The notes under the pieces were generated by a model. It had not been told where the DNA came from. It was given only the letters and a program-made list of their open reading frames with translations, and did not search any database. The position numbers and the translations under genes are program-made. This document shows positions 28,163 to 36,156 of a DNA stretch of 64,000 nt, one piece after another (positions within the stretch are counted from its first letter, which is position 1; every line of letters starts with the position of its first letter). This DNA is from Scatosoma sp045644545 (GTDB lineage: Bacteria > Bacillota > Clostridia > Christensenellales > Borkfalkiaceae): assembly GCA_045644545.1 (NCBI GenBank), contig JAZRHC010000011.1:1-64000 (forward strand). The letters run 5' to 3'.

Positions 28163-28684
28163 TTACTTTATATAATACGCGCGATTTTCTTTGCGGGGTT
28201 TTGGTTCGGGGCGAATATCGGGATAGCCTACGACGCAATTCCCGATTCCCTCGTAATCCCCTTCGATACCGAGTTTTTTCAAAATCGCTTTGCCCTCGGG
28301 GGCTTCGAAGGTTTCCTTCGCGCGGTGTATCCAGCACGCGCCCAGCCCCAACGACTGCGCCGCAAGCAGCATATTTTCCATCACGAGCGACCCGTCGTAT
28401 AAATAAGTATGCGCGCTTTTTTCGGCAAGCACCACCAAAACGCAAGGCGCGCCGTAGAAGGGATCGCTGCGCTTGAACGGGTCTTTGCCCGCGTTCAACA
28501 CAGACAGCTCGTCGCGAAGCTCTTTATTCGTGACGGCAAGAACGATTGCGGTTTGCTTGTTCAAGCCCGACGGCGCGCAAAGCCCCGCTTCCACGATCTG
28601 CTCGATCAACTCGTGCGCGACGGGATCGGGCTTATACTTTTTAACGCTCACGCGTTCTTTGATGGTCTTTAACACTTCGTTCAT
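28163..28684 (-). CDS. Nitroreductase family flavoprotein
   Basis: 173 residues. An FMN-dependent NAD(P)H oxidoreductase fold: ERVSVKKYKPDPV near the N-terminus holds the FMN phosphate contacts, APSGLNKQTAIVLAV the second contact, and LGLGACWIHRAKETFE the C-terminal flavin site. A short form typical of anaerobes. It is the first gene of the nitroreductase/TIM-barrel/rubredoxin row, which suggests a redox or detoxification role (inference). Confidence 0.88.
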   Translation of the reverse strand: MNEVLKTIKERVSVKKYKPDPVAHELIEQIVEAGLCAPSGLNKQTAIVLAVTNKELRDELSVLNAGKDPFKRSDPFYGAPCVLVVLAEKSAHTYLYDGSLVMENMLLAAQSLGLGACWIHRAKETFEAPEGKAILKKLGIEGDYEGIGNCVVGYPDIRPEPKPRKENRAYYIK

Positions 28685-28800
28685 AGTTTTCTCCCAGATA
28701 ACGATTTATATTATTATATCACATTTTTTCTATTTCGTATCGATTTTTACGCAACTTTTTTCCGTTTACGTAAAAATTCTATTTCCCTTACGCATCAAAA

Positions 28801-28824
28801 AAGGAAGCCCGCGGGCTTCCTTTT
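28801..28824. terminator. Terminator downstream of glmM
   Basis: Perfect GGAAGCCC / GGGCTTCC stem (28803-28820) flanked by A and T runs, so it can act on both strands. A near copy occurs at 32453-32478 with the duplicated glmM tail. Confidence 0.88.
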
Positions 28825-28829
28825 CTTTT

Positions 28830-30149
28830 TTACACTTCTTCGTTGATCCGTTTAACGAGCCTTTTCAGCTCCTCCGCGCACGCAAGGTTGATTTCCTTGT
28901 TCTCGCTCTCCACCATAATCCGAATTTTCGGCTCTGTGCCCGAGGCGCGCACCATCACTCTGCCTTTTCCGCCGAGCGTATTTTGCAGTCTCGCCGTTTC
29001 CATCGCCAAAAGCTGACTGTTCATAATTTTCAGCTTATCGTCTACGGGAATATTCAAATTCACCTGCGGATACAGCGTAAGATCGAACAGCTCGCCGATT
29101 TTTGCCTTTTCGTCGATCAGCATATTCGCCACCGCGATTGCGGACAAAATTCCGTCCCCCGTCGTGTGCAGGTCTTTGAGGATAATATGCCCCGACTGCT
29201 CCCCGCCGATCGAAAGCTTTTTTTCCACGAGCTTTGCCAGCACGTACTTATCCCCGATATCCGTACGGATAAACCCGATACCGTGATTTTTAAGCGCGAC
29301 CTCGATCGCCATATTCGTGTGGCTCGTGCCGACGACCGTATCTCCCGCCAGCCGTCCCTGTTTCTTTAAATATTTCGCGAGCATATAAATAATCATATCC
29401 CCGTCGATCACTCTGCCCGTGTCGTCCACGACAATCAAGCGATCGGCGTCGCCGTCGAAGGCGAATCCCAAATCGGCTTTATACCGCTTGACTCTGCCGA
29501 CGAGCGTTTCGGGATAGAGCGCGCCGCAGTTTTCGTTGATCTTCATTCCGTCCTCGCTGCAATTGGAAGCGACGACCTTCGCCCCGAGCTTTCTGAACAC
29601 GCTCGGCGCGATCCTGCTTGCCGCGCCGTTCGCGCCGTCCAAAACGACGGTCAATCCGTTCAAGCGATTCGCGCTCGAAGAAATCAAAAATTTCTCGTAT
29701 TTTTTCGCGAGATTCGGCTCTTTTTGAAAGCGCCCTATCCGCGGGAAATCGTTGACTTTTTCGTGAATAAAACAACGCTCTACGCGCTCCTCTTCCTTAT
29801 CCCCGAGCTTATATCCTTCCGAATTGAAGATTTTGATTCCGTTATATTCCTTGGGATTATGCGAAGCGCTGATCACCACGCCGTAGTCCGCGCCGAGCTC
29901 TTTCGTCAAATACGCTACGCCCGCCGTGGGCACTACGCCGAGATCGACGACGCTCCCGCCGCCCGACATCACGCCGCTCGCGACCGCTAAGGTCAAATAT
30001 TCCCCCGAAACGCGGGTATCCGACCCGATCAACACCTTCGGCGAATCCTTCAAAGCGGAAAGCGCGTTCCCGCATTTATACGCAATATCAAACGACAAAT
30101 CCTCGTTCACGATCCCCCGAAGTCCGTCCGTACCGAAAAATAATCCCAT
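28830..30149 (-). CDS. glmM: Phosphoglucosamine mutase
   Basis: 439 residues. Converts glucosamine-6-phosphate to glucosamine-1-phosphate for peptidoglycan synthesis. GTDGLRGIVNEDL opens the protein, the phosphoserine loop is ISASHNPKEYNG, the metal loop is FDGDADRLIVVDD, the sugar loop is GGEQSGHI, and the phosphate site RASGTEPKIRIMVE is near the end. GGAGGTG precedes the ATG. It begins 1 bp after the acetyltransferase gene, which supplies the next reaction. Confidence 0.96.
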   Translation of the reverse strand: MGLFFGTDGLRGIVNEDLSFDIAYKCGNALSALKDSPKVLIGSDTRVSGEYLTLAVASGVMSGGGSVVDLGVVPTAGVAYLTKELGADYGVVISASHNPKEYNGIKIFNSEGYKLGDKEEERVERCFIHEKVNDFPRIGRFQKEPNLAKKYEKFLISSSANRLNGLTVVLDGANGAASRIAPSVFRKLGAKVVASNCSEDGMKINENCGALYPETLVGRVKRYKADLGFAFDGDADRLIVVDDTGRVIDGDMIIYMLAKYLKKQGRLAGDTVVGTSHTNMAIEVALKNHGIGFIRTDIGDKYVLAKLVEKKLSIGGEQSGHIILKDLHTTGDGILSAIAVANMLIDEKAKIGELFDLTLYPQVNLNIPVDDKLKIMNSQLLAMETARLQNTLGGKGRVMVRASGTEPKIRIMVESENKEINLACAEELKRLVKRINEEV

Positions 30150-30150
30150 T

Positions 30151-30792
30151 TCAACGCACCTCCTTCAAGTATTCGTGCGCGCGGTTTTCCTTGCTTTCTT
30201 GGCGCACCCGCCCGATCACGAACGCGTCCGTCTTCACGTCCTCGGTCACCGTCGTGCCCGCGCAGATATAACTGTTTTTCTCGATCGTCACGGGCGCGAC
30301 CACATTGCAGTTGCTCCCGATAAAACAGTTATCCCCCACCACGCTTCGGCTTTTGGATTTCCCGTTATAGTTCACGAAAATCACCCCGCAACCGATATTG
30401 CAGTTTTCCCCCACGTCCGCGTCGCCCACGTAGGCAAGGTGAGAAACCTTCGTTCCTTCGCCGATCACGGCGTTTTTAATCTCCACGAAATTCCCGATCT
30501 TCGCGTTCGACTTCACGTACGCCTTCGGGCGCAGCCTCGCAAACGGTCCAACGCTCACGCCGTCCTCCGCTTCCGCGCTTTCCGCCACGCTGAAATGCAC
30601 CGTACAATTCTTGCCGAACACGGCGTCTTTCAAATAATTGTTCGGGAGCAACACGCACCCGTCGCCGATCACCGTTTTGCCTTCCAAGCGGTTGTTCTCG
30701 TAAATAGTGACCCCGTCGCCGATCACGACGTCCTCGCCGATAAAAATGCTTTTTTCGTCGACGAGGGTCACTCCTTTACCCAGTTTTCCCAT
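30151..30792 (-). CDS. Stand-alone GlmU-like glucosamine-1-phosphate N-acetyltransferase (left-handed beta-helix only)
   Basis: 213 residues made of hexapeptide repeats, corresponding to the C-terminal half of bifunctional GlmU; the N-terminal uridylyltransferase half is missing. The region VGPFARLRPKAYVKSNAKIG, the catalytic His118 in VSHLAYVGDA, NYNGKSKSRSVVGDN and CAGTTVTEDV align with GlmU. It should acetylate GlcN-1-P made by GlmM from acetyl-CoA. It is the first gene of a two-gene operon with glmM. The uridylyltransferase must be encoded elsewhere. Confidence 0.88.
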   Translation of the reverse strand: MGKLGKGVTLVDEKSIFIGEDVVIGDGVTIYENNRLEGKTVIGDGCVLLPNNYLKDAVFGKNCTVHFSVAESAEAEDGVSVGPFARLRPKAYVKSNAKIGNFVEIKNAVIGEGTKVSHLAYVGDADVGENCNIGCGVIFVNYNGKSKSRSVVGDNCFIGSNCNVVAPVTIEKNSYICAGTTVTEDVKTDAFVIGRVRQESKENRAHEYLKEVR

Positions 30793-30870
30793 ACTTATTT
30801 ACCTCCGTTTTTTTCGTTTTTTGCCCCGAATTTAAAAATCGCGTTTTTCGGGCTTATTTCCTCTTTGAAC

Positions 30871-30899
30871 AGTATAACAGTATATTTTACTCTTGTCAA
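30871..30899 (-). promoter_or_regulatory. Promoter of the acetyltransferase-glmM operon
   Basis: TTGACA (30894-30899), 17-bp spacer and TATACT (30871-30876) on the minus strand. Confidence 0.83.
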
Positions 30900-31156
30900 A
30901 CGAAATTCGTTCCCCAAAATCCCGCTATCCCTTTAAAATGAAGGGGATTTAAGGCTCTTTTTCCTTTTTTTGGCTCTACGCGTTTTTAAAATTCGGGGGT
31001 AAATTTTGAAAATACGAATACTTTTTCCGCCCCCTTACCCCTCAAAAGCGAAAACGCGTTTTCAAATTCCGCGGCTGAAAAAAATTTTTTTAAAAAGACA
31101 CGGAATTTTTCGTTTTTTGCATACACTAATAGAGTAACGAAAAAAAGGAGGAAGGT
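30900..31156. other. Non-coding gap between divergent genes
   Basis: Contains the region upstream of the minus-strand promoter and the leader of the ferritin-like gene. AT-rich tracts alternate with short T and A runs. The plus strand has a possible -10 (CATACACTAAT around 31120) and a GGAGG at 31148-31152 before ATG 31157, but no convincing -35. I see no RNA gene or reading frame. Confidence 0.6.
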
Positions 31157-32440
31157 ATGAATCCGTTTTTAGAAAAACCCATATCTTTGATCGACAGTTT
31201 TCAAAACTGGAAGCAACTCTACCCCAAGCCCTATAACAAGCACGAGGTAGACCCCTACACTAAGACCCGTATCATTTTGATGAACGGTACGGAGTTTGAA
31301 GCCAACTGGTTCTCGCACCAGTTTCAACGCCACACCGAGAACAACGACCTGCGCCGCGAGCTCGCGCTCACCCGTGCGATCGAGAAACAGCAACAACTGA
31401 AAATTTCGCTGTTAAAGCCCCTCAACGAAAGCCCGCTCGAACACACGATCGGCTACGAACAGCTCGCCGTGGACTTAACCTCCGAGCTTGCCAAGCGCGA
31501 AAAGGACTGCTACGTGAAAAAAGCCCTCGATTTCGCGCTACTCGAAGACTTCGACCACTTATACCGCTACGCAAACCAGCTTGAAATGGAGCAGGGAATC
31601 GTCGCTGAACGGCTGGTCGGCAGATACACGGAAATTATGCCGGGCAGACCTACGATCGCCCACCACCGCTTTGCAATCGACAACGTAAAACGCTGCATTA
31701 ACGCGAAAACGGCGGATAAACAGACGATACTCAACACGATGATCATCACCGCCGCCGAACAGCAGACGATGAACTATTATATGAATATCACGAACTTCGG
31801 CTCGAACGACCTTTCGAGAAAGCTCTATCAGGAGATCTGCCTCGTAGAGGAAGAGCACGTCACGCAGTACGGCTCGCTGATGGACGCGTCGGCAACGTGG
31901 CTGGAAATGCTTTTGTGGCACGAATACGTGGAATGTTACCTCTACTGGTCGTGCTATATGACGGAAACGGACGCGCGAATCAAATGCTTCTGGGAAGAAA
32001 ACCTCGCGATGGAAATCGCGCACCTTCACAAAGCGGTCGAACTCCTCAAAAAATACGAGAAAAAGGACTGGGACGACGTGATCCCCGACGGGGAATTCCC
32101 CAAGCCTATTTCCCTGCACGAAAATATCCAGTACGTGCGCGAAATTCTCGGCACGACGGTGCAGTTCACGGGACTTTTGGAGGACTACGAAAAGCTGGAA
32201 GATCTCCCCTCCGACGCGGACTTTTTCAAGTATCAAAAGATTATCAACCCCACGACGAGTATCGTGCCTTCGCACCTCGTAATCGACGCGCATATCCGCC
32301 GCTACGGCAAGGACTATCGCTATCAAGTGGCGCAAAGCCCCGTCAAAGAGCTTCGCTCTCGCAACGAAGACAACACTTGCGTTGGCAGAGTTCCGAACGC
32401 GGCGGAAAGCACCGACTTCACCTGCAAATACGAGAAATAA
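31157..32440 (+). CDS. Large ferritin-like (four-helix-bundle) protein, unknown function
   Basis: 427 residues, soluble and helical. Several helices carry acid-plus-histidine pairs of the kind that bind two metal ions: ALLEDFDHLYRYANQ, LVEEEHVTQYGS, LLWHEYVECYLYW and NLAMEIAHLHKAVELL. The spacing suggests a ferritin-like diiron or dimanganese site in the middle, with a long N-terminal part and a C-terminal extension not found in ferritins. A GGAGG site precedes ATG 31157. It stands alone. Candidates are an oxygen or peroxide scavenging oxidase or a storage protein (inference). Confidence 0.6.
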   Translation: MNPFLEKPISLIDSFQNWKQLYPKPYNKHEVDPYTKTRIILMNGTEFEANWFSHQFQRHTENNDLRRELALTRAIEKQQQLKISLLKPLNESPLEHTIGYEQLAVDLTSELAKREKDCYVKKALDFALLEDFDHLYRYANQLEMEQGIVAERLVGRYTEIMPGRPTIAHHRFAIDNVKRCINAKTADKQTILNTMIITAAEQQTMNYYMNITNFGSNDLSRKLYQEICLVEEEHVTQYGSLMDASATWLEMLLWHEYVECYLYWSCYMTETDARIKCFWEENLAMEIAHLHKAVELLKKYEKKDWDDVIPDGEFPKPISLHENIQYVREILGTTVQFTGLLEDYEKLEDLPSDADFFKYQKIINPTTSIVPSHLVIDAHIRRYGKDYRYQVAQSPVKELRSRNEDNTCVGRVPNAAESTDFTCKYEK

Positions 32441-32446
32441 TTCGTT

Positions 32447-32538
32447 ATCAAAAAAGGAAGCCCGCAGGCTTCCTTTTTTACACTTCTTCGTCTATCCGCT
32501 TCACGAGCCTTTCAGCTCTTCCTCACACGCAAGATTGA
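32447..32538 (-). pseudogene. Decayed duplicate of the glmM 3' end and terminator
   Basis: This block matches 28797-28894: terminator hairpin (GGAAGCCCGC), stop region and the last codons of glmM in the same orientation, with scattered substitutions. A one-base deletion in the AAAAGG run (AAA AGG in glmM, AAAGG here) breaks the frame. The 3' end of the next gene (32523) now reads into it in another frame. Confidence 0.85.
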
Positions 32539-33014
32539 GCGGCTTTTTCTGTTTCTTCCATTTGAAAAATACGCTGTTGAAGCCGAAGAAAAGATTTTGC
32601 TTCCTTCATAGTATTTTGCCTTTGTATATAATCGTCCAACGTTTTTCTCTTTTTTCCTGTTCGTTCTATAAAAAAATTATATATATTCAAATTCAATTTT
32701 TTAAATTTCCAAGCGTAATTAAGTAATTGCGCTCCCGTTTTTTCTCTTTCCCAAATCGCCGCAAGTATCATATCCGATACGAGTACGTTATTCAGCGGTC
32801 GCGAGTTTAATGAATAGTGAATCTTAAAAGTATATTTTTCGCTAAGCTCGTTTAAAATTTCTATACACTTTTGACCGAACATACCTTTGAATTCTACAAA
32901 GAACTCGTTTGCGTGATAGTTTTCGATCAATTCGACAAGTATTTCTTTGATTTCCTCGCGAAATTGATCGAACTTTCTATATTTTTTCCTACCGTAAATC
33001 AAACAACTCGGCAT
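32523..33014 (-). CDS. Putative SLOG/YpsA-like nucleotide-binding protein, altered C-terminus
   Basis: 163 residues from ATG 33012-33014 (GAGGAAG). The first half (CLIYGRKKYRKFDQFREEI, later FFVEFKGMFGQKCIEIL) resembles the DUF1273/YpsA SLOG fold of small proteins with an alpha/beta Rossmann core; the likeness is weak and by eye. The last residues EKAAQSCV are read from the glmM-derived fragment, so the original C-terminus may have been replaced. It is controlled by a promoter carrying a perfect operator shared with the divergent XRE gene. Confidence 0.5.
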   Translation of the reverse strand: MPSCLIYGRKKYRKFDQFREEIKEILVELIENYHANEFFVEFKGMFGQKCIEILNELSEKYTFKIHYSLNSRPLNNVLVSDMILAAIWEREKTGAQLLNYAWKFKKLNLNIYNFFIERTGKKRKTLDDYIQRQNTMKEAKSFLRLQQRIFQMEETEKAAQSCV

Positions 33015-33065
33015 TTTTTCTTCCTCAATTGACTTTATTTTGTATATTTTTTTTGCATTTCTATT

Positions 33066-33094
33066 ATTATAAGGCACAATGTGCCTTTTGTCAA
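33066..33094 (-). promoter_or_regulatory. Consensus promoter with a perfect 17-bp palindromic operator in its spacer
   Basis: TTGACA (33089-33094) and TATAAT (33066-33071) with a 17-bp spacer. The spacer region holds the palindrome AAGGCACAATGTGCCTT (33071-33087). A degenerate half-copy (AACATTGTGC) lies at 33105-33114, next to the divergent XRE start. Binding there would block RNA polymerase directly. Confidence 0.85.
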
Positions 33095-33126
33095 GCAAAA
33101 ATTGAACATTGTGCTATTATTTAACT

Positions 33127-33336
33127 ATGATTACGATAGAACAAATTCAAAAACGGCTACGCGAAGCTATTCAATACGGAACTATGTCGCAAAAAGAACT
33201 TGCAGAAAAGCTTGGAGTCAATCCTTCGACGGTAAGTAAATATATGCGACAAAATAAATATCCCTCTTTGGATACTTTTGCAAATCTATGCCAAATTCTG
33301 GATATTTCCGCAGACGATATTCTTTGTCTTAAATAA
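33127..33336 (+). CDS. XRE family repressor, probably of the divergent gene
   Basis: 69 residues from ATG 33127; the upstream TTG reading is not supported. One HTH_3 domain: KRLREAIQYGTMSQKELAEK, recognition helix PSTVSKYMRQ and the YPSLDTFANLCQILDISADDIL end. There is no Shine-Dalgarno; TATTAT at 33115-33120 lies six bases before the ATG, so the mRNA may be leaderless. The perfect operator at 33071-33087 makes it a likely regulator of the 32523 gene. Confidence 0.82.
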   Translation: MITIEQIQKRLREAIQYGTMSQKELAEKLGVNPSTVSKYMRQNKYPSLDTFANLCQILDISADDILCLK

Positions 33337-33374
33337 AAAGTAATTCCTTAGTTTTTCTAGGGGTTCTTGATTTT

Positions 33375-33413
33375 CGTAAGAAAGCCACCCGTATAGCGGG
33401 TGGCTTTCTTACG
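33375..33413. terminator. Strong bidirectional terminator
   Basis: A perfect 17-bp stem (33375-33391 with 33397-33413) around a five-base loop, followed by T-rich sequence. It separates the converging XRE and YhaN-like genes. Confidence 0.92.
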
Positions 33414-33431
33414 TTTTTCGCGTTATTTTTC

Positions 33432-35018
33432 TTATTTGATTTTTCGGCTTTCGTGGCAACAAAAATATACGATTTGTTTTTCTTCCGATATCGCCCGCAA
33501 CACCTTTCTAACTCTCCCAAAGTGCGTTTCGTCGAGTTTTACGAAGGGGTCGTCGAGGATCAAAAAAGGCGGTTCGGATTCGTATAGATTATCGATCAGG
33601 GCAAGGCGGAAGCAAAGGTCGGCAACGGCGCGTTGCCCCGCGCTCAAATGCCCGTCGCTTTTAAGTTCCCCGCCCCGCTCGAAGGTGAGGCGGAAATTTT
33701 CGTCCATTTGCATTTTTTCGCCAAGCGTTTTTTCAACCGTTTCCGCGTACCCCGTAAAGCCCTCCTTCATCGGCTTGATATATTTATCTTTCAGCCGTTT
33801 TTCCGCCGCTTCCAAGGCGGCTTTCGTTTTATTTAAAAGGGCGTAGCGGGTTTCGTAAGACTCCAAAAGCTCCTCTTCGTTTTCGAGAAGCTCCAACAGC
33901 TCGGGCAGGCGCGCGACTTCCGATTCGCCTGAAAAAATTCGCTCGTCGAGCCGTGCAAGCGCGCGCGTTTTTTGCGCGGATATTTCGCGGATTTCTTCCC
34001 CCGCCCCCCCGTTTAGCGATTCGAGCTTTCGTTCGAGGGAAGCCAGCTCGTTTTGCCTTTCCGCCTTAGGCGATTTGGTTTTGCGAAACAGCAAGCCCAC
34101 CGCGCACGCGGAGAGCGCGCCGAGGGACAAGCCGAGCAAGCCCCAGATTCGACCCAGCGCAAGCTCGATAACGCCGTCGAGCAAAAACAAAATCGCGATC
34201 GCGAGCACGCCGACGAGCCGACGCTTTCGAAGCGGTTTTTCGGGCGCGGGAGCGTTTTCTGTTTGCGATTTCAAAAGCTCGATCTTGCTTTGCACGGCGA
34301 TTTCTTCCCGTTCGCTTTGCGCAAGCGCTTTCAGCTCCGTCGCAAGCGTTTTGCGTTCTCTATATAATTCCCCGAGTCCGTTTTCGACGGTTTTCAAATC
34401 GGCAATACGGCTTTTTAAAGCGAATATTTTTTCCTTTTGGCGAGAGATCAAATCGTTGTTGCCCCGCATCGCTTTCAAGGTTTTGCTCGCTTTTTCGAGC
34501 GCGGCGATCGCGGATACAAAATCGCCGTCGCCGTCCGTGTTTTCGACGAAGCGGTTAAGCTTGCGATCTATCCCGCCCGTCGAACAGATCTCCCCGTCGT
34601 TCGCCGTGAAAAACGCCGTGCGCTCGAAGGATTCCTCGTCCAGCCCGAACACCGTCCGCCCGATCCCGCCTTTAAACTCGTCCGTGAGCGCGTTCCCGCA
34701 AAAGACTCTGCATTCGTCCTTTGCTTCGCTTTTTTTATCGAAAAAACGCTCGATACGGTATTCCCTGCCCTGCCATTCAAAGCGCAAATTCCCGCCGAAT
34801 TTTCCCCCGTAATAAGGGTAATAGCGTTCGCGATCGGAAAAAGCTTTGCTTCTTGCCGTATACGAAGGAAGCCCGTAGAACATCGCTTTTAAAAAGGAGG
34901 CGAGAGTGGTTTTGCCGTAACCGTTGTCCTCGCAAAATTCCGTGATAAACGGCGAAAACGCGTATTCCGTCCGCGTGAATTTGCCGTAGTTTTCAATATA
35001 CAAAGAAATCAGCCGCAC
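33432..35018 (-). CDS. YhaN/SbcC-like AAA+ ATPase with membrane-spanning middle
   Basis: 528 residues. N-terminal LISLYIENYGKF and the P-loop EDNGYGKTTLASFL open an SMC/Rad50-type head. A coiled coil is interrupted by two hydrophobic helices (about residues 255-300, LVGVLAIAILFLLDGVIELA and onward), and the C-terminal half of the head has the signature GHLSAGQRAVADL and Walker B FLILDDPFVKLDE. This is the YhaN layout of Bacillota, an SbcC relative. It starts 2 bp after the SbcD/YhaO-like nuclease, its expected partner. Likely a DNA-end processing complex (inference). Confidence 0.83.
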   Translation of the reverse strand: MRLISLYIENYGKFTRTEYAFSPFITEFCEDNGYGKTTLASFLKAMFYGLPSYTARSKAFSDRERYYPYYGGKFGGNLRFEWQGREYRIERFFDKKSEAKDECRVFCGNALTDEFKGGIGRTVFGLDEESFERTAFFTANDGEICSTGGIDRKLNRFVENTDGDGDFVSAIAALEKASKTLKAMRGNNDLISRQKEKIFALKSRIADLKTVENGLGELYRERKTLATELKALAQSEREEIAVQSKIELLKSQTENAPAPEKPLRKRRLVGVLAIAILFLLDGVIELALGRIWGLLGLSLGALSACAVGLLFRKTKSPKAERQNELASLERKLESLNGGAGEEIREISAQKTRALARLDERIFSGESEVARLPELLELLENEEELLESYETRYALLNKTKAALEAAEKRLKDKYIKPMKEGFTGYAETVEKTLGEKMQMDENFRLTFERGGELKSDGHLSAGQRAVADLCFRLALIDNLYESEPPFLILDDPFVKLDETHFGRVRKVLRAISEEKQIVYFCCHESRKIK

Positions 35019-35020
35019 GA

Positions 35021-36097
35021 CTACACCTCCCTGCCCGAAAGCGCTTTGAGCCCCAAGGAAATAATCTTGCTTTTTTCCCGTTCGCTGAGAGTGGAATCGT
35101 TTAACACCCCGCGGAGAAACTCCCCTTTCAAGGACAGATCGCCCGCAAGAGCGGCAAGATCGAATTTGCGCGCCGTTTCGTCTTTGACGGAAAGAAAATA
35201 ATACGCCCCCGCGAGATATTTTTCCAAATCGGCGGCAAGCGATTCGTTGTCAAACGCAATTTCTCCCGTTACGCGGATAAGGCACAAGTCCTTTTTCTCC
35301 GCGCGGATATGCGCCCGCACGCGCTGACAGGCTTCAAAGCAATCGCGCGCGCCCGTGATATCGACTTTTTCTTCGCGTATCACGCGGGTAGACCACGGGA
35401 TAAAACGGCTCTTGATCCCGCCGTAGGGAGTCGTTTCGTCCGTTTCGAGCAAAACGAAGCCTTTTTCGCCCGTTTCGTCGAAGCCGCGCCCTTCCAAACA
35501 GCCGCTGAACGCGTACCTGCCCCGCTCGTCTATGCTTCCTTCCGCGTAGGAATGGATATGCCCGAGCGCGAGATAATCGATATGTTTTCCGCGGAGCTTA
35601 TTGAGGTTGATCCCGCACCTGCCTGCCCCGTTTGAGAGCTCGCCGTGCAAAACGACAATATTTTTTTCGTCTTTTTTAAGGGTTAAGGACGAGTACGCCG
35701 AAAGCGCGTTTTCCGCGCAAAGCTCCGTGCCACTGATCTTCACGCAACCGTAGCAATAGCTTTTCCACGCCGCGGAAAAGGTCTTTAAGTTGGGAAGGTC
35801 AAGCTCCTCGTAGGATTCTTCCCTATCGTGATTGCCGCGAAGGTAGAAAAAATCAATCGCTGGGTGGTTTCGAATCACGCTGTAAAAATACGTTTTGTCC
35901 TGTTTCAAAGGGCGATCGGAATCGAACGCGTCCCCCGCGATAATCACCCCTTTTACGCCCGCAGATTCGGCGTAATCGAGCATCCGCGCGAACGACGCGC
36001 GAAGCTCGGCTTTGCGTTCGTCCGCTTTTTCTTTGGGCAATTTCGCCGTCATTTTCGAGCCGAGATGGAGATCGGCGCAATGAATAAGCCTGAGCAT
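35021..36097 (-). CDS. YhaO/SbcD-like metallophosphoesterase (DNA exonuclease)
   Basis: 358 residues from ATG 36095-36097 (AAGGAG). The calcineurin-like phosphoesterase motifs are CADLHLG (DxH), IAGDAFDSDRP (GDxxD), LRGNHDREES (GNHD) and ALGHIHSY (GHxH), all intact. A C-terminal cap domain follows. It pairs with the YhaN-like ATPase in one operon, corresponding to the SbcCD/Mre11-Rad50 nuclease. Confidence 0.87.
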   Translation of the reverse strand: MLRLIHCADLHLGSKMTAKLPKEKADERKAELRASFARMLDYAESAGVKGVIIAGDAFDSDRPLKQDKTYFYSVIRNHPAIDFFYLRGNHDREESYEELDLPNLKTFSAAWKSYCYGCVKISGTELCAENALSAYSSLTLKKDEKNIVVLHGELSNGAGRCGINLNKLRGKHIDYLALGHIHSYAEGSIDERGRYAFSGCLEGRGFDETGEKGFVLLETDETTPYGGIKSRFIPWSTRVIREEKVDITGARDCFEACQRVRAHIRAEKKDLCLIRVTGEIAFDNESLAADLEKYLAGAYYFLSVKDETARKFDLAALAGDLSLKGEFLRGVLNDSTLSEREKSKIISLGLKALSGREV

Positions 36098-36121
36098 AGC
36101 TTCTCCTTTTTTGAAAAACAC

Positions 36122-36142
36122 AAGGGCGCAAATTGCGCCCTT
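36122..36142 (-). terminator. Terminator of the paaI-iorA-iorB-paaK operon
   Basis: AAGGGCGCAA / TTGCGCCCTT stem around one base; read leftwards it continues into TTGTGTTTTTC. It lies 14 bp after the paaK stop. Confidence 0.72.
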
Positions 36143-36156
36143 AAATTTCTTTTTCG

